From GCA-2683825 sp965662355 (GTDB lineage: Bacteria > Planctomycetota > UBA1135 > GCA-002686595), in contig CBFIHP010000010.1 of NCBI GenBank assembly GCA_965662355.1, positions 139,734-203,733 on the forward strand: a stretch of DNA of 64,000 nt. The letters run 5' to 3'. Under the pieces are notes generated by a model that was given only the letters and a program-made list of their open reading frames with translations, was not told where the DNA came from and ran no database searches. Shown one piece after another: positions 24,279 through 33,971 of this stretch (the stretch's first letter is position 1; the number at the start of each line of letters is the position of its first letter). The position numbers and the translations under genes are program-made.

Positions 24279-24869
24279 TCAGCGCTCGAGCGGCGCGAGG
24301 GCGATCTGTACCGCACGCAAAACGGCGTCCCGCTCCCGCAAGAGAGGCGCGGGATCCAGCTCCTCGTATTCGGAGCCGTTCCAGCGACGGAGCAACCCGA
24401 TGCCCCCGAAACCCTCGTAGCGCAGATTGCCCTCGGGATCGGCGATGGAGATGTACAACGATAGGCCCGTTGCCTTGCCGGACACATCCTCGTCGTAGCC
24501 CCAGGGCCCCGATGAAGGCAACTCCAGCTCGCACTCGATGCCATCGAACTCGGCCCCGGAATCGTCGAAGAAGGCCTCGCGGGCGACCAGTCCTTTGAAG
24601 AGCACCGCATCCACGCCCGAAGTGCGGCGATCGAAGTCGTCGAGGATGCTCCCGTCGACCGTCTGGTACCCGAACCGAGTCATGGTCTCGAGCACGGCGG
24701 CATCGAGACGCGCCAGGTCAGCGGCATCGAACTGCGGGCCCTCCAGCGGAAAGACGAGCAAGGTCTTCGTGGTGTCGAGGAACTCCCCATGCGGAACGTG
24801 GAAGTTCCCGCTCGAGGAGCATGAGCTCGCCAAAAGGGCGACCAGCGCGATCCCGATCCGTCCAAGCAT
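24279..24869 (-). CDS. Predicted lipoprotein, unknown function
   Basis: 196 residues from the ATG at 24869. The start has a lipoprotein signal, MLGRIGIALVALLASSC, with lipobox LASSC. The mature part begins with a Ser-rich linker, then a beta/alpha domain (KTLLVFPLEGPQFD, LKGLVAREAFF-like, SLYISIADPEGNLRYEGFGG) that I did not place in a family; the pattern is like lipoproteins that bind or report on envelope components. Convergent with the sulfatase and co-oriented with the PKD protein upstream (58-base gap from that stop). A ten-residue longer start is possible but lacks support. Confidence 0.65.
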   Translation of the reverse strand: MLGRIGIALVALLASSCSSSGNFHVPHGEFLDTTKTLLVFPLEGPQFDAADLARLDAAVLETMTRFGYQTVDGSILDDFDRRTSGVDAVLFKGLVAREAFFDDSGAEFDGIECELELPSSGPWGYDEDVSGKATGLSLYISIADPEGNLRYEGFGGIGLLRRWNGSEYEELDPAPLLRERDAVLRAVQIALAPLER

Positions 24870-24926
24870 GGCCGGAGGATAGCGCCGGCCGGTCCTCAAG
24901 ACGACCGCGGACGCCCGTTGCGGAGA

Positions 24927-27900
24927 CTACTGGGCCTGAATGTGGTCGAACTTGCGCTCGATGTCGAAGCCACCCGGCCCCGTCGCCCGCAACCACACGG
25001 TATAGGTGCCGGTGACGTTGTAGGTGTGAGAGGGGTTCTGGGTCGAGGCCGTGCCACCGTCGCCGAAGTCCCAGGCCCACGAGGTCGCGACGCCGCTCGT
25101 CGTGTCACTGAAGGAAACCGAAAGCGGTGCCGGGCCCATTGTGACGGGGGACGCCATGAAGTCCGCCGCGGGGCGCGTGGCCGGCGGGGTGAAGCCGATG
25201 GTGAAGTCGACCGCATTGCAGAGGGTCTGCTCCGAGGGGGCCAGAATGCTGACCAGGAACCCCTGGGACGTTCCGAATCCCATCAGGGAGAGGTCGGCGG
25301 GCAGGGGGAGGCTGATCGTCGAGATGCCACTGACATGCGCGACGATGGTGAAGTTGGCCACGAAGTTTCCGCCCACGAGAAGCTCGCCCAAGGGACCCGC
25401 ACTCTGCATGACAGCAGCGTCGCGCAGTAGCACCGTGACGAACCCGATGTTCGGCCGGTCCCGGCTATCGAGATGAGCCTTCCAAACACTGCCGACAATC
25501 GGCGGATCCGCGACGTAGCAGGGCGGATTGATACCCGAACCGTTGCGATACGTTCCCGCGGCCACGGCCAGGGTGAAGAAATCGTCAACGAAGCCGGTCG
25601 AAGGATCGAGACCGTCGCCGCCGTTGCCGACCGAGATGCTCAAGGTCAACTGCGTGGACGCCGTCGCCGACGGGAAAAGCAGCGCCAGGTTCGACCCGAC
25701 CTGCTGAACCGCCGTCATCGGCAGAGCGTAGCGTAGGGAGGTGTTCGGGAAGGACGAGAACGTATCGGCGTAGTAGATGTTGTACGTGGACGAACCATCG
25801 GAGATATCGACGCTCATGAAGTCGTTGGTCAGGATGGAGTCCGCATCGTCGCCCAATAGGAAGGCCACCGAGAAGGCCAGCACCGGAGCCTGCGGGTCGA
25901 AACCGAAGCTCTGCTGAATGGTTGCGGCTCCTATCGGAAGCGCCCCCATAGCGCCCGGGTTGGACGGCGGCAGAGCCGTGGTCGTTCCGAGAGCCGAGAT
26001 CTCGGCCCACTGTCCACCATCGGAGGGCATACCGTTGTCCATCAGCACGCCGCCGTCAGGGTGGATCAGATTGGCGCTGCCGGAGATCGAGCTCCACGGC
26101 GCTCCGGGCGTCATACCGCCTGCTTGCAGCTCAAAACTACCGTCCTGCAGGGGCGGCGGCGTGGCGATGATGTAGCCAGCCTTGGTTTCGATGTCGATAC
26201 CACCGGCACCCGAGGTCGTCAGACTGACGGTGTACGTGCCGGTGCTCACGTAAGTGTGCATCGGGTTCTGGGTCGTAGATCCACCACCGTCTCCAAAGTC
26301 CCAGGACCAGGAGCTGATGATGCCCGCGCTCGCATCGCTGAAGGAAACGGGCAAGGGAGCCTCGCCACTGGTCGGTGAGGCCGAGAAGTCCGCCACCGGG
26401 GGCGGCGGCAAAACCATGACGTAGCCGAACTTCGTGTGCGTATCCGGACCACCGGGTCCGGTCGACTCGAGGATAACCGTGTAGGTTCCCACGAAAGCAT
26501 ACGTGTGTGTGGGGTTCTGCACCGATGCGGATCCACCATCACCGAAGTTCCAATCCCAGGCCGTGACGGCTCCGGAAGTGAGGTCCGTGAAAGACACGTT
26601 CAACGGGTAGGAACCGACCGTCGGGGCCCCGGTGAAGTCCGCCATGGGAGCGGACGGCGTCAGGACGATATACCCGGGCTTCGTTTCGGTGGCGTTGCCC
26701 ATCGCGCCCAGGGCGGTCAGGCTGACGGTAAACGTCCCGAACGAGGTGTACGTGTGGGTCGGACTCTGCATCGTCGATCCACCGCCATCACCGAAGTCCC
26801 AGCTCCAACCGGTGACCGGACCGACGGTCGCGTCCGTGAAACTGACCAGGAGGGGGGGTTGTCCCGCGAGCGGGGTGGCCGAGAACTCCGGAATCGGAAT
26901 CAACGTCGCGACCGTGATGTAGTCGAGCTTGGACTCGACATCCGCCCCACCCGTGCCCGTCGCCGTCAGCGAGACGGTGTAGGTGCCCGGGAAGGTGTAG
27001 GTGTAGCTTGGGTTCTGCAGACTCGAGGAACCGCCGTCACCAAAGTCCCAACTCCAAGCGTTGACGTTGGCACCGGTAGAAAGGTCGCTGAAGTTGACCG
27101 TCAGGGGGATGTTGCCCGAGAGGGCGCTGGCCGAGAAGTCGGCCACGGTTGCCTGCGCGACAACGATGTGGTCTTGCTTGATCTCGGTACTGAAACCGTT
27201 CCCACCGCTCGTACGCAGGGTGATCGTATAGGTACCGTCCGCGAGGTAGGCGTTGCTGGGGTGCTGCGAAGTCGAGACATTGCCGTCACCGAAGTCCCAG
27301 TTCCAGCTGCTCACATCACCCGTGCTCTCGTCGGTGAAGTTGACGAGCAAGGGCGGAGTACCGAGGCTTGTCGAGCTGGAGAAGGCAACCGTCGGCGAGA
27401 CCGAGGAGATCCCAGTTCCGAGCAACATGAAGGCGGCGTTGCAGAACTGACCCAAGGTACCCGAGGCATTGAGAATCAGGGGCTGCGCAATGCCTGTCCG
27501 CCCGATCAATGCGGTGTCGTTGGGCAACGGGAACTCATGGATGTCGATGTCCCCCGGCGAAACCTGAATGTTGTCGAAGATGAACCCTGAGGGGTCGAAC
27601 AGAGCTTCGCCGAAACTCGTGGGGACTCCGCCGATGCTATCGACTCGGATGAAGAGAAGCGATGCGACCGCGGTCGGGAACACGCTCGTATCTACGCGGC
27701 CTTGCCACACCGTTCCGACAACTGGCGGCGGCGCGGAGAAACAAATCGGGTTGCTCCCGGAGCCATTGTAGAAAGTGGACTCGCCGGCCGGAGTCACCAC
27801 GACGTAGTCGATCTTGGTCTCGGTGTCGGGTCCGCCCGGGCCATCAGCGGTCATGACAACCGTGTAGGTCCCCGGTGTGGAGTAGATGTGCACGGGGCTC

Positions 27901-29474
27901 TGTTGCGTCGAGCCGCTGGCATCGCCGAAGTCCCAGCTCCAGGAACTCGGGTTCGAGGTCGAAAGATCCGTGAAGGCCACCGTCAGGGGCGCACTACCGT
28001 TCAGCGGGGTGCCCGAATAATCCGCGGCGGTCGGGCCGATGACCGTGATGTAGTCGGTCTTCAGCTCCGTATTCATGTCGCCTCCGCCGCTGGCTGTCAG
28101 CGTGACGGAGTACGTTCCGGGGAAGATGTAGGTGTGCTGGGGGTTTTGAACCGTCGAGCCGTTGGTGTCTCCGAAGCCCCATGACCAGCTTGTGATCGGC
28201 CCCACGCTGAGATCCGAGAAGGTCACGGCCAACGGAGCCGGTCCCGAGGTCACGTCGGCGGCGAAGTTCGCCAGGACCATGTCCGCGGCCATGATGAGGT
28301 CCGTTTTGGTTTCGACACCCGCACCGCCCGGTCCGGTCGCCGTCAGGCTGACCGTGTAGGTTCCCGCCACCGTGTACGTGTGCGTCGGATCCGCGAGGGT
28401 CGAGGCGCCGCCGTCACCGAAGTCCCAGGCATAGGAGGTCACCGGACCGCCACGGGTCGTGTTGGTGAAAGAGACATTCAAGGGCGTGAGACCAGTGGTG
28501 GGTGTCGCGCTGAAATCGGCCACCGGTACCGCCTCGGTGACGAGGATGCCCGTCTTGATCTCCAGGTCCGCGCCACCCGGTCCGAAGACGGTCAAGCTGA
28601 TCGTGTAAAGGGCAGGCGTCGTGTAGAGGTGCGTCGGGTTTTGGACCGAACCGGTCGTGCCGTCGCCGAAGGTCCAAAACCAACCGGTTACCGTCCCCGT
28701 ACTGAGATCGAGAAAGTCCACGGCCAGAGGTGCCGGCCCTGAAAAGGGCACGCCCGTGAATTCGGACATGGGGTTGGGGGTCACGTTTTCGAGTTCGGCG
28801 TAGACGATCACATTGTGGTTGACGGCCCCGGAGAAGTCCGCGCGCGCCGTGCGATTGCCCGTCGATGTGTGAATCTCGTGGTCGGCCACGGAAAACGTGC
28901 TGACCGATCCCACCGAGTCGGTCTGCTCCGAAACATCGAGGCTCCACGTGAAGTTCCCCGGCACGCCACATCCCACAGCGGCCAGACTCGAGTTTCCATT
29001 GGTGATATTGAGCGTGACGTTGACCGGATCGACCGAGCCCTGGCTCGAGATCGAGGACGCCACAGGCGCGCCCTGGTCGACGTTGCAGTACGTCGCGGCC
29101 GCCAAGCTGGACTCCACGAATCCCGGTCCCGAGACGGCGAGCGAGATCGTGTTGTTCGTCGCGGCATCAATGCCGGCCTCGTTCAAGTACCAAAGCGATG
29201 TGACATAAGAGGATCCGCTCGCCAGGGATTCACGCTTGTTGATGAGGGTCAGGCCCTGACCACCGTAGGCGACCTCAATGATGTCGTTGGCGCCTTGAGT
29301 CGCCGAGGCACCACCTGCGGCGACGACCAGGACCCGGTTGGTGCCGGTCCCGGCGGTGTGTATCGAGCCCGTCGTCCATCCGCCGCCGGGGCAGAGTTCA
29401 ACCTGGGCTGAGGTGAGGGCAGTCAGGCACAAGAGCGCACTCGCGATGCGCGGCAGAAGCGTGGAGCGAATCAT
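24927..29474 (-). CDS. Large secreted protein with ten PKD domains
   Basis: 1515 residues from the ATG at 29474, with a signal peptide (MIRSTLLPRIASALLCLTALTSAQ). Ten PKD domains are readable from the repeated core W-[DG]-FGDG.....NP.H.Y...G.Y.V.L, four before and six after a 120-residue insert. Two copies of a second domain (about 567-687 and 1307-1427) share NGSGxNPxC, PPxVGxVW and a late Cys-Asn pair; I did not recognise this domain. A segment at about 1080-1300 looks like a lectin/jelly-roll domain (DGSFELQAGG start). PKD arrays usually mediate adhesion or carbohydrate or protein contact at the cell surface. A perfect 9-bp inverted repeat lies just upstream at 29498-29530. Confidence 0.88.
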   Translation of the reverse strand: MIRSTLLPRIASALLCLTALTSAQVELCPGGGWTTGSIHTAGTGTNRVLVVAAGGASATQGANDIIEVAYGGQGLTLINKRESLASGSSYVTSLWYLNEAGIDAATNNTISLAVSGPGFVESSLAAATYCNVDQGAPVASSISSQGSVDPVNVTLNITNGNSSLAAVGCGVPGNFTWSLDVSEQTDSVGSVSTFSVADHEIHTSTGNRTARADFSGAVNHNVIVYAELENVTPNPMSEFTGVPFSGPAPLAVDFLDLSTGTVTGWFWTFGDGTTGSVQNPTHLYTTPALYTISLTVFGPGGADLEIKTGILVTEAVPVADFSATPTTGLTPLNVSFTNTTRGGPVTSYAWDFGDGGASTLADPTHTYTVAGTYTVSLTATGPGGAGVETKTDLIMAADMVLANFAADVTSGPAPLAVTFSDLSVGPITSWSWGFGDTNGSTVQNPQHTYIFPGTYSVTLTASGGGDMNTELKTDYITVIGPTAADYSGTPLNGSAPLTVAFTDLSTSNPSSWSWDFGDASGSTQQSPVHIYSTPGTYTVVMTADGPGGPDTETKIDYVVVTPAGESTFYNGSGSNPICFSAPPPVVGTVWQGRVDTSVFPTAVASLLFIRVDSIGGVPTSFGEALFDPSGFIFDNIQVSPGDIDIHEFPLPNDTALIGRTGIAQPLILNASGTLGQFCNAAFMLLGTGISSVSPTVAFSSSTSLGTPPLLVNFTDESTGDVSSWNWDFGDGNVSTSQHPSNAYLADGTYTITLRTSGGNGFSTEIKQDHIVVAQATVADFSASALSGNIPLTVNFSDLSTGANVNAWSWDFGDGGSSSLQNPSYTYTFPGTYTVSLTATGTGGADVESKLDYITVATLIPIPEFSATPLAGQPPLLVSFTDATVGPVTGWSWDFGDGGGSTMQSPTHTYTSFGTFTVSLTALGAMGNATETKPGYIVLTPSAPMADFTGAPTVGSYPLNVSFTDLTSGAVTAWDWNFGDGGSASVQNPTHTYAFVGTYTVILESTGPGGPDTHTKFGYVMVLPPPPVADFSASPTSGEAPLPVSFSDASAGIISSWSWDFGDGGGSTTQNPMHTYVSTGTYTVSLTTSGAGGIDIETKAGYIIATPPPLQDGSFELQAGGMTPGAPWSSISGSANLIHPDGGVLMDNGMPSDGGQWAEISALGTTTALPPSNPGAMGALPIGAATIQQSFGFDPQAPVLAFSVAFLLGDDADSILTNDFMSVDISDGSSTYNIYYADTFSSFPNTSLRYALPMTAVQQVGSNLALLFPSATASTQLTLSISVGNGGDGLDPSTGFVDDFFTLAVAAGTYRNGSGINPPCYVADPPIVGSVWKAHLDSRDRPNIGFVTVLLRDAAVMQSAGPLGELLVGGNFVANFTIVAHVSGISTISLPLPADLSLMGFGTSQGFLVSILAPSEQTLCNAVDFTIGFTPPATRPAADFMASPVTMGPAPLSVSFSDTTSGVATSWAWDFGDGGTASTQNPSHTYNVTGTYTVWLRATGPGGFDIERKFDHIQAQ

Positions 29475-29781
29475 CGGTGGAGAAGAAGGGGCTAAATCAA
29501 CCACGAAGCCATGGGGGAGACTCGTGGTTGGACCGGGGGGTGGTACCGAGAATTGCCTACACATAGTAGGCGGTTCGGCGAAAACTGGGCAGGGGTCTAG
29601 CGGAAGGTAAAGGGTGCGATTTAGGACGTCGCAAAGAACATTCTAGCAGCGCTGCCGACCCGCGGCGGCTCGCCGGTCGGGAAAGGACTTCCGACCAAGA
29701 ACCCGGCAACTTTTTCCGGTCGCGCACGGCAGAAGACCTCCGAACCGCCTCAGCGGGGCCCAGAAGGGCTACATTCGCTCC
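29475..29781. other. Divergent intergenic region, PKD gene and pseudouridine synthase
   Basis: 307 bases. It contains the perfect repeat CAACCACGA-15-TCGTGGTTG (29498-29530), 24 bases upstream of the PKD start, and a GC-rich repeat CCGACC...GGTCGG near 29667-29692. No coding sequence or clear promoter hexamers were found. Confidence 0.5.
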
Positions 29782-30717
29782 ATGCCGGACCTACGCCTCG
29801 TCGTCCCCAAGGCTCTATCGGGAGCCCGACTGGATCGCGTGCTCGATGAACTCGTCGAAGGACAGACGCGTTCGCAACTGCAGAAGCTCGTTCGCCGGGG
29901 ACGTGTGCGTATCGACGGCAAACGCGTCGTGCGTTCGAACATCCACGTCGCCGGACGCTGTGAGATAGAAATCGAATTGGAAGAAACGGAAGACATGCGA
30001 CCTCCGTTTCAGGTGCTGCATGAAGAAGCGAGCTTCCTGATCGTCGTCAAGGAAAGCGGTGTCCTTACTCATCGCGCCGATCGCACCAAAGACCCCAGCC
30101 TTGCAGACATGCTCGAAGTGCGCTTCGGTCCCTTACCGCGGCTCTTCGGGGAGGAACGACCAGGCATCGTTCATCGGCTCGATCGTGAAACGAGCGGACT
30201 CCTGGTCATCGGGCGAAGTGACGATGCCATGCATGCGCTCAAACGCGCCTTTGCGGAACGGACGGTTAGGAAGAGCTATCTGGCCCTTGTTCACAACGTT
30301 CTCCGCGACGGAGACGCCGAGATGGAGCTGACCGATCCGATCGGCCCTGTACCCGGCAAGGCCGATCGACAACAAGTTCGGCCTCGCATCGGCGGTAAGA
30401 GTGCGCGCACGCTCGTCAAAGAAGACTCGGCCTTCGGCCAGCATGCACTATTCGAGTGTTCACCCCACACCGGACGTCGCCATCAGATCCGCGTCCACCT
30501 GGCGGAGCAGGGCTTCCCCGTCGTCAAGGACCCGCTCTATGGGACTCGCAACCGAAAGCCCCTCCCGGCGGGTGTGCCAGAGCCACCGCGTCTGGCCCTG
30601 CACGCCGCCGGTTTGAACTTTCCGCACCCTGAGACCGGGGAACGCGTGGCATTCCAAGCCCCCTTGCCCGATGATCTCCGCCGCACCGTGGATGCTCTGA
30701 GGAGAGCTTTCCCCTAG
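29782..30717 (+). CDS. RluA-family RNA pseudouridine synthase
   Basis: 311 residues. Isomerises uridine to pseudouridine in rRNA or tRNA. An N-terminal S4 RNA-binding domain (about 10-65: RLDRVLDELVEG, LVRRGRVRIDGKRV) precedes the catalytic domain, with the motif HRLDRETSGLL holding catalytic Asp134, then KSYLALV, HTGRRHQIRVHL and the C-terminal LALHAAGLNFPHP. The S4-plus-catalytic layout is that of RluC/RluD, but the exact target uridines cannot be read from sequence. It is followed by a small Cys-rich gene 20 bases later. Confidence 0.92.
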   Translation: MPDLRLVVPKALSGARLDRVLDELVEGQTRSQLQKLVRRGRVRIDGKRVVRSNIHVAGRCEIEIELEETEDMRPPFQVLHEEASFLIVVKESGVLTHRADRTKDPSLADMLEVRFGPLPRLFGEERPGIVHRLDRETSGLLVIGRSDDAMHALKRAFAERTVRKSYLALVHNVLRDGDAEMELTDPIGPVPGKADRQQVRPRIGGKSARTLVKEDSAFGQHALFECSPHTGRRHQIRVHLAEQGFPVVKDPLYGTRNRKPLPAGVPEPPRLALHAAGLNFPHPETGERVAFQAPLPDDLRRTVDALRRAFP

Positions 30718-30737
30718 GCCCGAAACCGAGAGCACCG

Positions 30738-31115
30738 ATGAGCACGTCCCTGAAGGACTACATGGATTTCTGTCTCTTGTGGATCAGGAAACAGACCGGT
30801 GTGCACCTGGGGGATCTCGTCGTCTACCCCGCCATGGTGCGCCACTGCCTTTGCTGCCACCGCGGAGGGAGCTACTCCCACCAGACCTACGGTTTGTGCG
30901 ATGCCTGCTGCATCGAACAGACCTGCACGCTCTGCAAGCAGAGCTTCGAGCCCAATCGGGAATCGGTCGCGCGCTACTGCTCCACGTGCTGGGGACAGAT
31001 GGAGACGCGATGGAAGTCGGACCACACCGAGAATCCGGTGAAGGCGGAGAACGGCTTCCGATCGACGGTCATGAACGGGCTACCCTCTCTGATCGGCTGC
31101 AATCACGGACGTTGA
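30738..31115 (+). CDS. Cys-rich probable zinc-binding protein
   Basis: 125 residues, not assigned to a family. Residues 36-80 hold ten Cys in clustered pairs (CLCC, CDACC, CTLC, CSTC), a pattern expected for two zinc ribbons or a B-box-like fold. No signal peptide. It starts 20 bases after the pseudouridine synthase, so the two are probably co-transcribed; a nucleic-acid or ribosome-linked role would fit but is only suggested by this. The end is near the convergent aminotransferase stop (nine bases). Confidence 0.7.
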   Translation: MSTSLKDYMDFCLLWIRKQTGVHLGDLVVYPAMVRHCLCCHRGGSYSHQTYGLCDACCIEQTCTLCKQSFEPNRESVARYCSTCWGQMETRWKSDHTENPVKAENGFRSTVMNGLPSLIGCNHGR

Positions 31116-31124
31116 GCCAAGGGC

Positions 31125-32423
31125 TCAGCCGGATTGGCCCTTGGCCTCGGCCACCATTTCCTCGAGTCGCGTGAGGCCAAGGCGCATATTGTCCTGGGGC
31201 GGGCCGAACGAGAAGCGCATCCAATCCGTGAAGGGCGAGGGTCCGGGGCGCACGCCGCCAGGGTTGACGTCGAAGAAATGCCCCGGAACGGTCAGTACCT
31301 TGCGCTCGAGCGCGCGGCGGAAGAACGTCTCGGTGTCGTTCAAGGGGGCAGGTAGATCCGCCAGCGTGCCCCAGGCGTAGAAGGTCGCTTCGGATTCCGC
31401 GGCCAGGCGGATGCCCATGCCGCGCAGGCGCCGGCACATCTCGTTCTTCTTCTCCGAGAAGACATCGCGCAGCGCTTTGGTCTCTTGATCGGCGCGTTCC
31501 GGCTGGAGCACCTCGATGGCCGCGCGCTGGATCGGCATCCCCGGTCCCCCGTCGATGGCGCTGGCCGCACGACCGAGGGTTTGCACCATCTCGCGCGGGC
31601 CTACCGCCCAACCGACACGCCAACCGGGATAGCGGAAACTCTTCGTCAGGCCATCGATGAGAAGCACCGCATCCTCCTCGACGTCGTCGACGAAGGCCGC
31701 GCCGGAAACGGGGCCCTGGCCCGGTTCGTCGCCATCGTAGATGAAGTGCGAGTAGAACTCGTCGAGGATCAACGTGCAGTCGGCCTGCTTCGAAGCCATG
31801 ACATAGCGGCACAGGTCGTCGCCGCGTAGGACCTTGCCCGTAGGGTTGCATGGATTGCTGATGAGGAACGCGGTCAGGTTCTCGCGTGCCATCACGGCCT
31901 CGAAGTCCGCAGGAGGAATGGCAAAGCCGTCTTCTTCCTTCGCCGGCAGCACGACCGGGGTCAGGCGGTGCTGGTGATAGGCGATCATGTCCTCGTACGC
32001 CGTGTAGTCGGGTATCTGATAGCCGAGGCGACCGTCGCCGAGGGCGGCGAACACGCGGCTCAAGACCAGGCGACCACCGGCGGCGACACTGACGTTGTCC
32101 GCGGTGTATTGTGAGTTCTTGCCTCGACGGTAGAGTCGGTTGTAGTGCGCCGCTATGGCCCCGCGCAGCTCGACCGAACCATCGATGGGACCATAGGCGT
32201 GATCGCCCGGTTGCATCTCGATCTGCGAGATGCGGGGCGGCGCGCCGCGCATCTCCCCCACCTCGGGTTGGCCCTGGCCCAGGTTGCACCAATCGGGATG
32301 CCCGTTGGAAAAACCGAGCTTCATGGCCTCATGGACGACGTAGATGACCCCCATGTAGGGGATCTCGCGCATGGCGCCGAGCGGGTTCTGGACGGAGGCG
32401 GTTGTCGATCCGGTGGTTGACAT
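31125..32423 (-). CDS. PLP-dependent class I/II aminotransferase
   Basis: 432 residues from the ATG at 32423; an upstream in-frame extension is rejected because it overlaps the divergent promoter and is low-complexity. Fold type I aminotransferase: NPCNPTGK (Asn-Pro pair), ILDEFY with the Asp that contacts the PLP ring, and the Schiff-base Lys in GLTKSFRYPGWRVGW. It transfers an amino group from an unknown amino acid to a keto acid. Divergent from an aldehyde dehydrogenase gene and near an SDR and a glutamine-synthetase-like gene, which suggests work in amine or amino acid breakdown. Confidence 0.88.
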   Translation of the reverse strand: MSTTGSTTASVQNPLGAMREIPYMGVIYVVHEAMKLGFSNGHPDWCNLGQGQPEVGEMRGAPPRISQIEMQPGDHAYGPIDGSVELRGAIAAHYNRLYRRGKNSQYTADNVSVAAGGRLVLSRVFAALGDGRLGYQIPDYTAYEDMIAYHQHRLTPVVLPAKEEDGFAIPPADFEAVMARENLTAFLISNPCNPTGKVLRGDDLCRYVMASKQADCTLILDEFYSHFIYDGDEPGQGPVSGAAFVDDVEEDAVLLIDGLTKSFRYPGWRVGWAVGPREMVQTLGRAASAIDGGPGMPIQRAAIEVLQPERADQETKALRDVFSEKKNEMCRRLRGMGIRLAAESEATFYAWGTLADLPAPLNDTETFFRRALERKVLTVPGHFFDVNPGGVRPGPSPFTDWMRFSFGPPQDNMRLGLTRLEEMVAEAKGQSG

Positions 32424-32558
32424 CAAGTTTTCTTGCTGAGGAGGCGAGCGAGATCCGAGTGGCCCCGGAGACTGGGTTTGCAGAAGCTCCCCCATATACT
32501 GCAGAACGCCGGGGCTGTAAACGCCCTCCCTCCAGGCTCTGTCCACGAGCTCTCGAAG

Positions 32559-33947
32559 ATGACGACCACCACGCTCTCCCCCTCGACCTTTCCGAACCTC
32601 GACCCCGCCACCGGAGAAGTGATCGCCGAGATCAAGGGCGCCAGCTCCGAGGAGGTCCGCGACGCCATCGCCCGCGCGCGCAAGGCCCAGGCCGCCTGGG
32701 CGGCCCTGGGCTTTCAGAAGCGCGCGGAGCTCTTGCTACAGGCCGCCGCTGCGCTCCTGGGGCGAAAACGCGAGTTCGCCGAGTTGATCACGCGCGAGAT
32801 GGGCAAGCCTGTCAAGGACGCCGAGCGCGAGGTCGAGGGCTGGGCCGGGGGCATGAAGAACACGATGAAGGAGGTCGAAGAGGCCCTCGCCCCGAAGATC
32901 CTCACGGGCAAGGACTGTGAATCCCACGTCGTACGCGAGCCCCTGGGCGTCGTGGCGGCCATCACGCCCTGGAATTTCCCGATCGGCATGCCGCTCGAGC
33001 TCCTGCCCCCCGCCCTGGCGACCGGCAACACCGTAGTCTTCAAGCCCTCGGAGCTCGTGCCCTTGAGCGGTGAGAAGCTCGCGGAGCTGATGAACGAATT
33101 CCTGCCGGCGGATGTGCTCGTCTTGATCCAGGGCCGTGGCGATGTCGGAGCGGAGCTGGTAGCTGGCGACGTCGACATGATCGGCTTTGTCGGCAGCCGC
33201 GACACGGGCAAGGCCATCATGAAGAGCGCCAGCGGGCGGCTGAAGCGACTCGTCCTGGAGCTGGGTGGCAAGGACCCCTTGGTCGTCTTCGGCGACGCCG
33301 ATCTCGACGCCGCGGCGGATTGCGCGGTGTTGCACGCCTTGCGCAACACGGGCCAGGTCTGCTGCAGCGTCGAGCGCATCTTCGTCGCGGACGAGGTCGC
33401 CGAACGCTTCCAGGATCTCGTCGTCGAGAAGGCCAAGGCCTGGAAGCACGGCAGTGGTTTCGAGGATGGCGTGAAAATGGGCCCCATGGTCTCGGCCCAG
33501 CAACGCGAGAAGGTGCGCGTGCAAGTGGAAGAGGCCAAGGCCGGCGGCGCGAAGGTGCTCCTGGGCGGCGACATGCCCGAGGGCGATGGATGGTTCTATC
33601 CCGCAACGGTATTGAGCGAACTCAGCCCCGAGCTGTCGATCAATCATCAAGAAACCTTCGGTCCCGTGATCACGCTATCGCGTTTCAGCGGCAACGAAGA
33701 CGAAGCCGTGCAACTGGCAAACGACACGCCCTATGGCCTGGGCGCAAACGTCTACACCGCCGATCTCGAACTTGGCCGCCGCATCGCCCTCCAGATCCGC
33801 GCCGGCACCGTGGGCATCAACCGCTATCTGAACGCAGCCCCGGGGGCCCCGTGGACGGGAGCGCGGGAATCCGGCTTCGGTTTCATCGGTAGCGTGGACG
33901 GGCACAAACAGTTCACGATCCCAAAGACGATCTCGTTTCCGAAGTAG
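32559..33947 (+). CDS. NAD(P)-dependent aldehyde dehydrogenase
   Basis: 462 residues from the ATG at 32559 (FPNLDPATGE near the start is the usual N-terminus of this family). Motifs: ITPWNFP, KPSELVPLS, GFVGSRDTGK, catalytic Glu in VLELGGKDP, catalytic Cys268 in NTGQVCCS, ETFGPV. It oxidises an aldehyde to the acid; the length and motifs fit succinate-semialdehyde-type dehydrogenases, but the substrate is not decided. Convergent with the SDR gene and divergent from the aminotransferase. Could take the aldehyde product of an amine pathway starting with the glutamine-synthetase-like enzyme. Confidence 0.92.
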   Translation: MTTTTLSPSTFPNLDPATGEVIAEIKGASSEEVRDAIARARKAQAAWAALGFQKRAELLLQAAAALLGRKREFAELITREMGKPVKDAEREVEGWAGGMKNTMKEVEEALAPKILTGKDCESHVVREPLGVVAAITPWNFPIGMPLELLPPALATGNTVVFKPSELVPLSGEKLAELMNEFLPADVLVLIQGRGDVGAELVAGDVDMIGFVGSRDTGKAIMKSASGRLKRLVLELGGKDPLVVFGDADLDAAADCAVLHALRNTGQVCCSVERIFVADEVAERFQDLVVEKAKAWKHGSGFEDGVKMGPMVSAQQREKVRVQVEEAKAGGAKVLLGGDMPEGDGWFYPATVLSELSPELSINHQETFGPVITLSRFSGNEDEAVQLANDTPYGLGANVYTADLELGRRIALQIRAGTVGINRYLNAAPGAPWTGARESGFGFIGSVDGHKQFTIPKTISFPK

Positions 33948-33950
33948 CCG

Positions 33951-33971
33951 GGAGCGATACGGCACCGCTCC
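33951..33971. terminator. Hairpin between convergent aldehyde dehydrogenase and SDR genes
   Basis: GGAGCG-9-CGCTCC fills most of the 24 bases between the two stop codons. It could end transcription from both sides; no T-run is present. Confidence 0.4.

Noticed and set aside
24927..29474. Regular repeat spacing as a CRISPR-like or tandem DNA repeat
   Set aside because: The periodicity comes from PKD domains in frame; bases diverge between copies.
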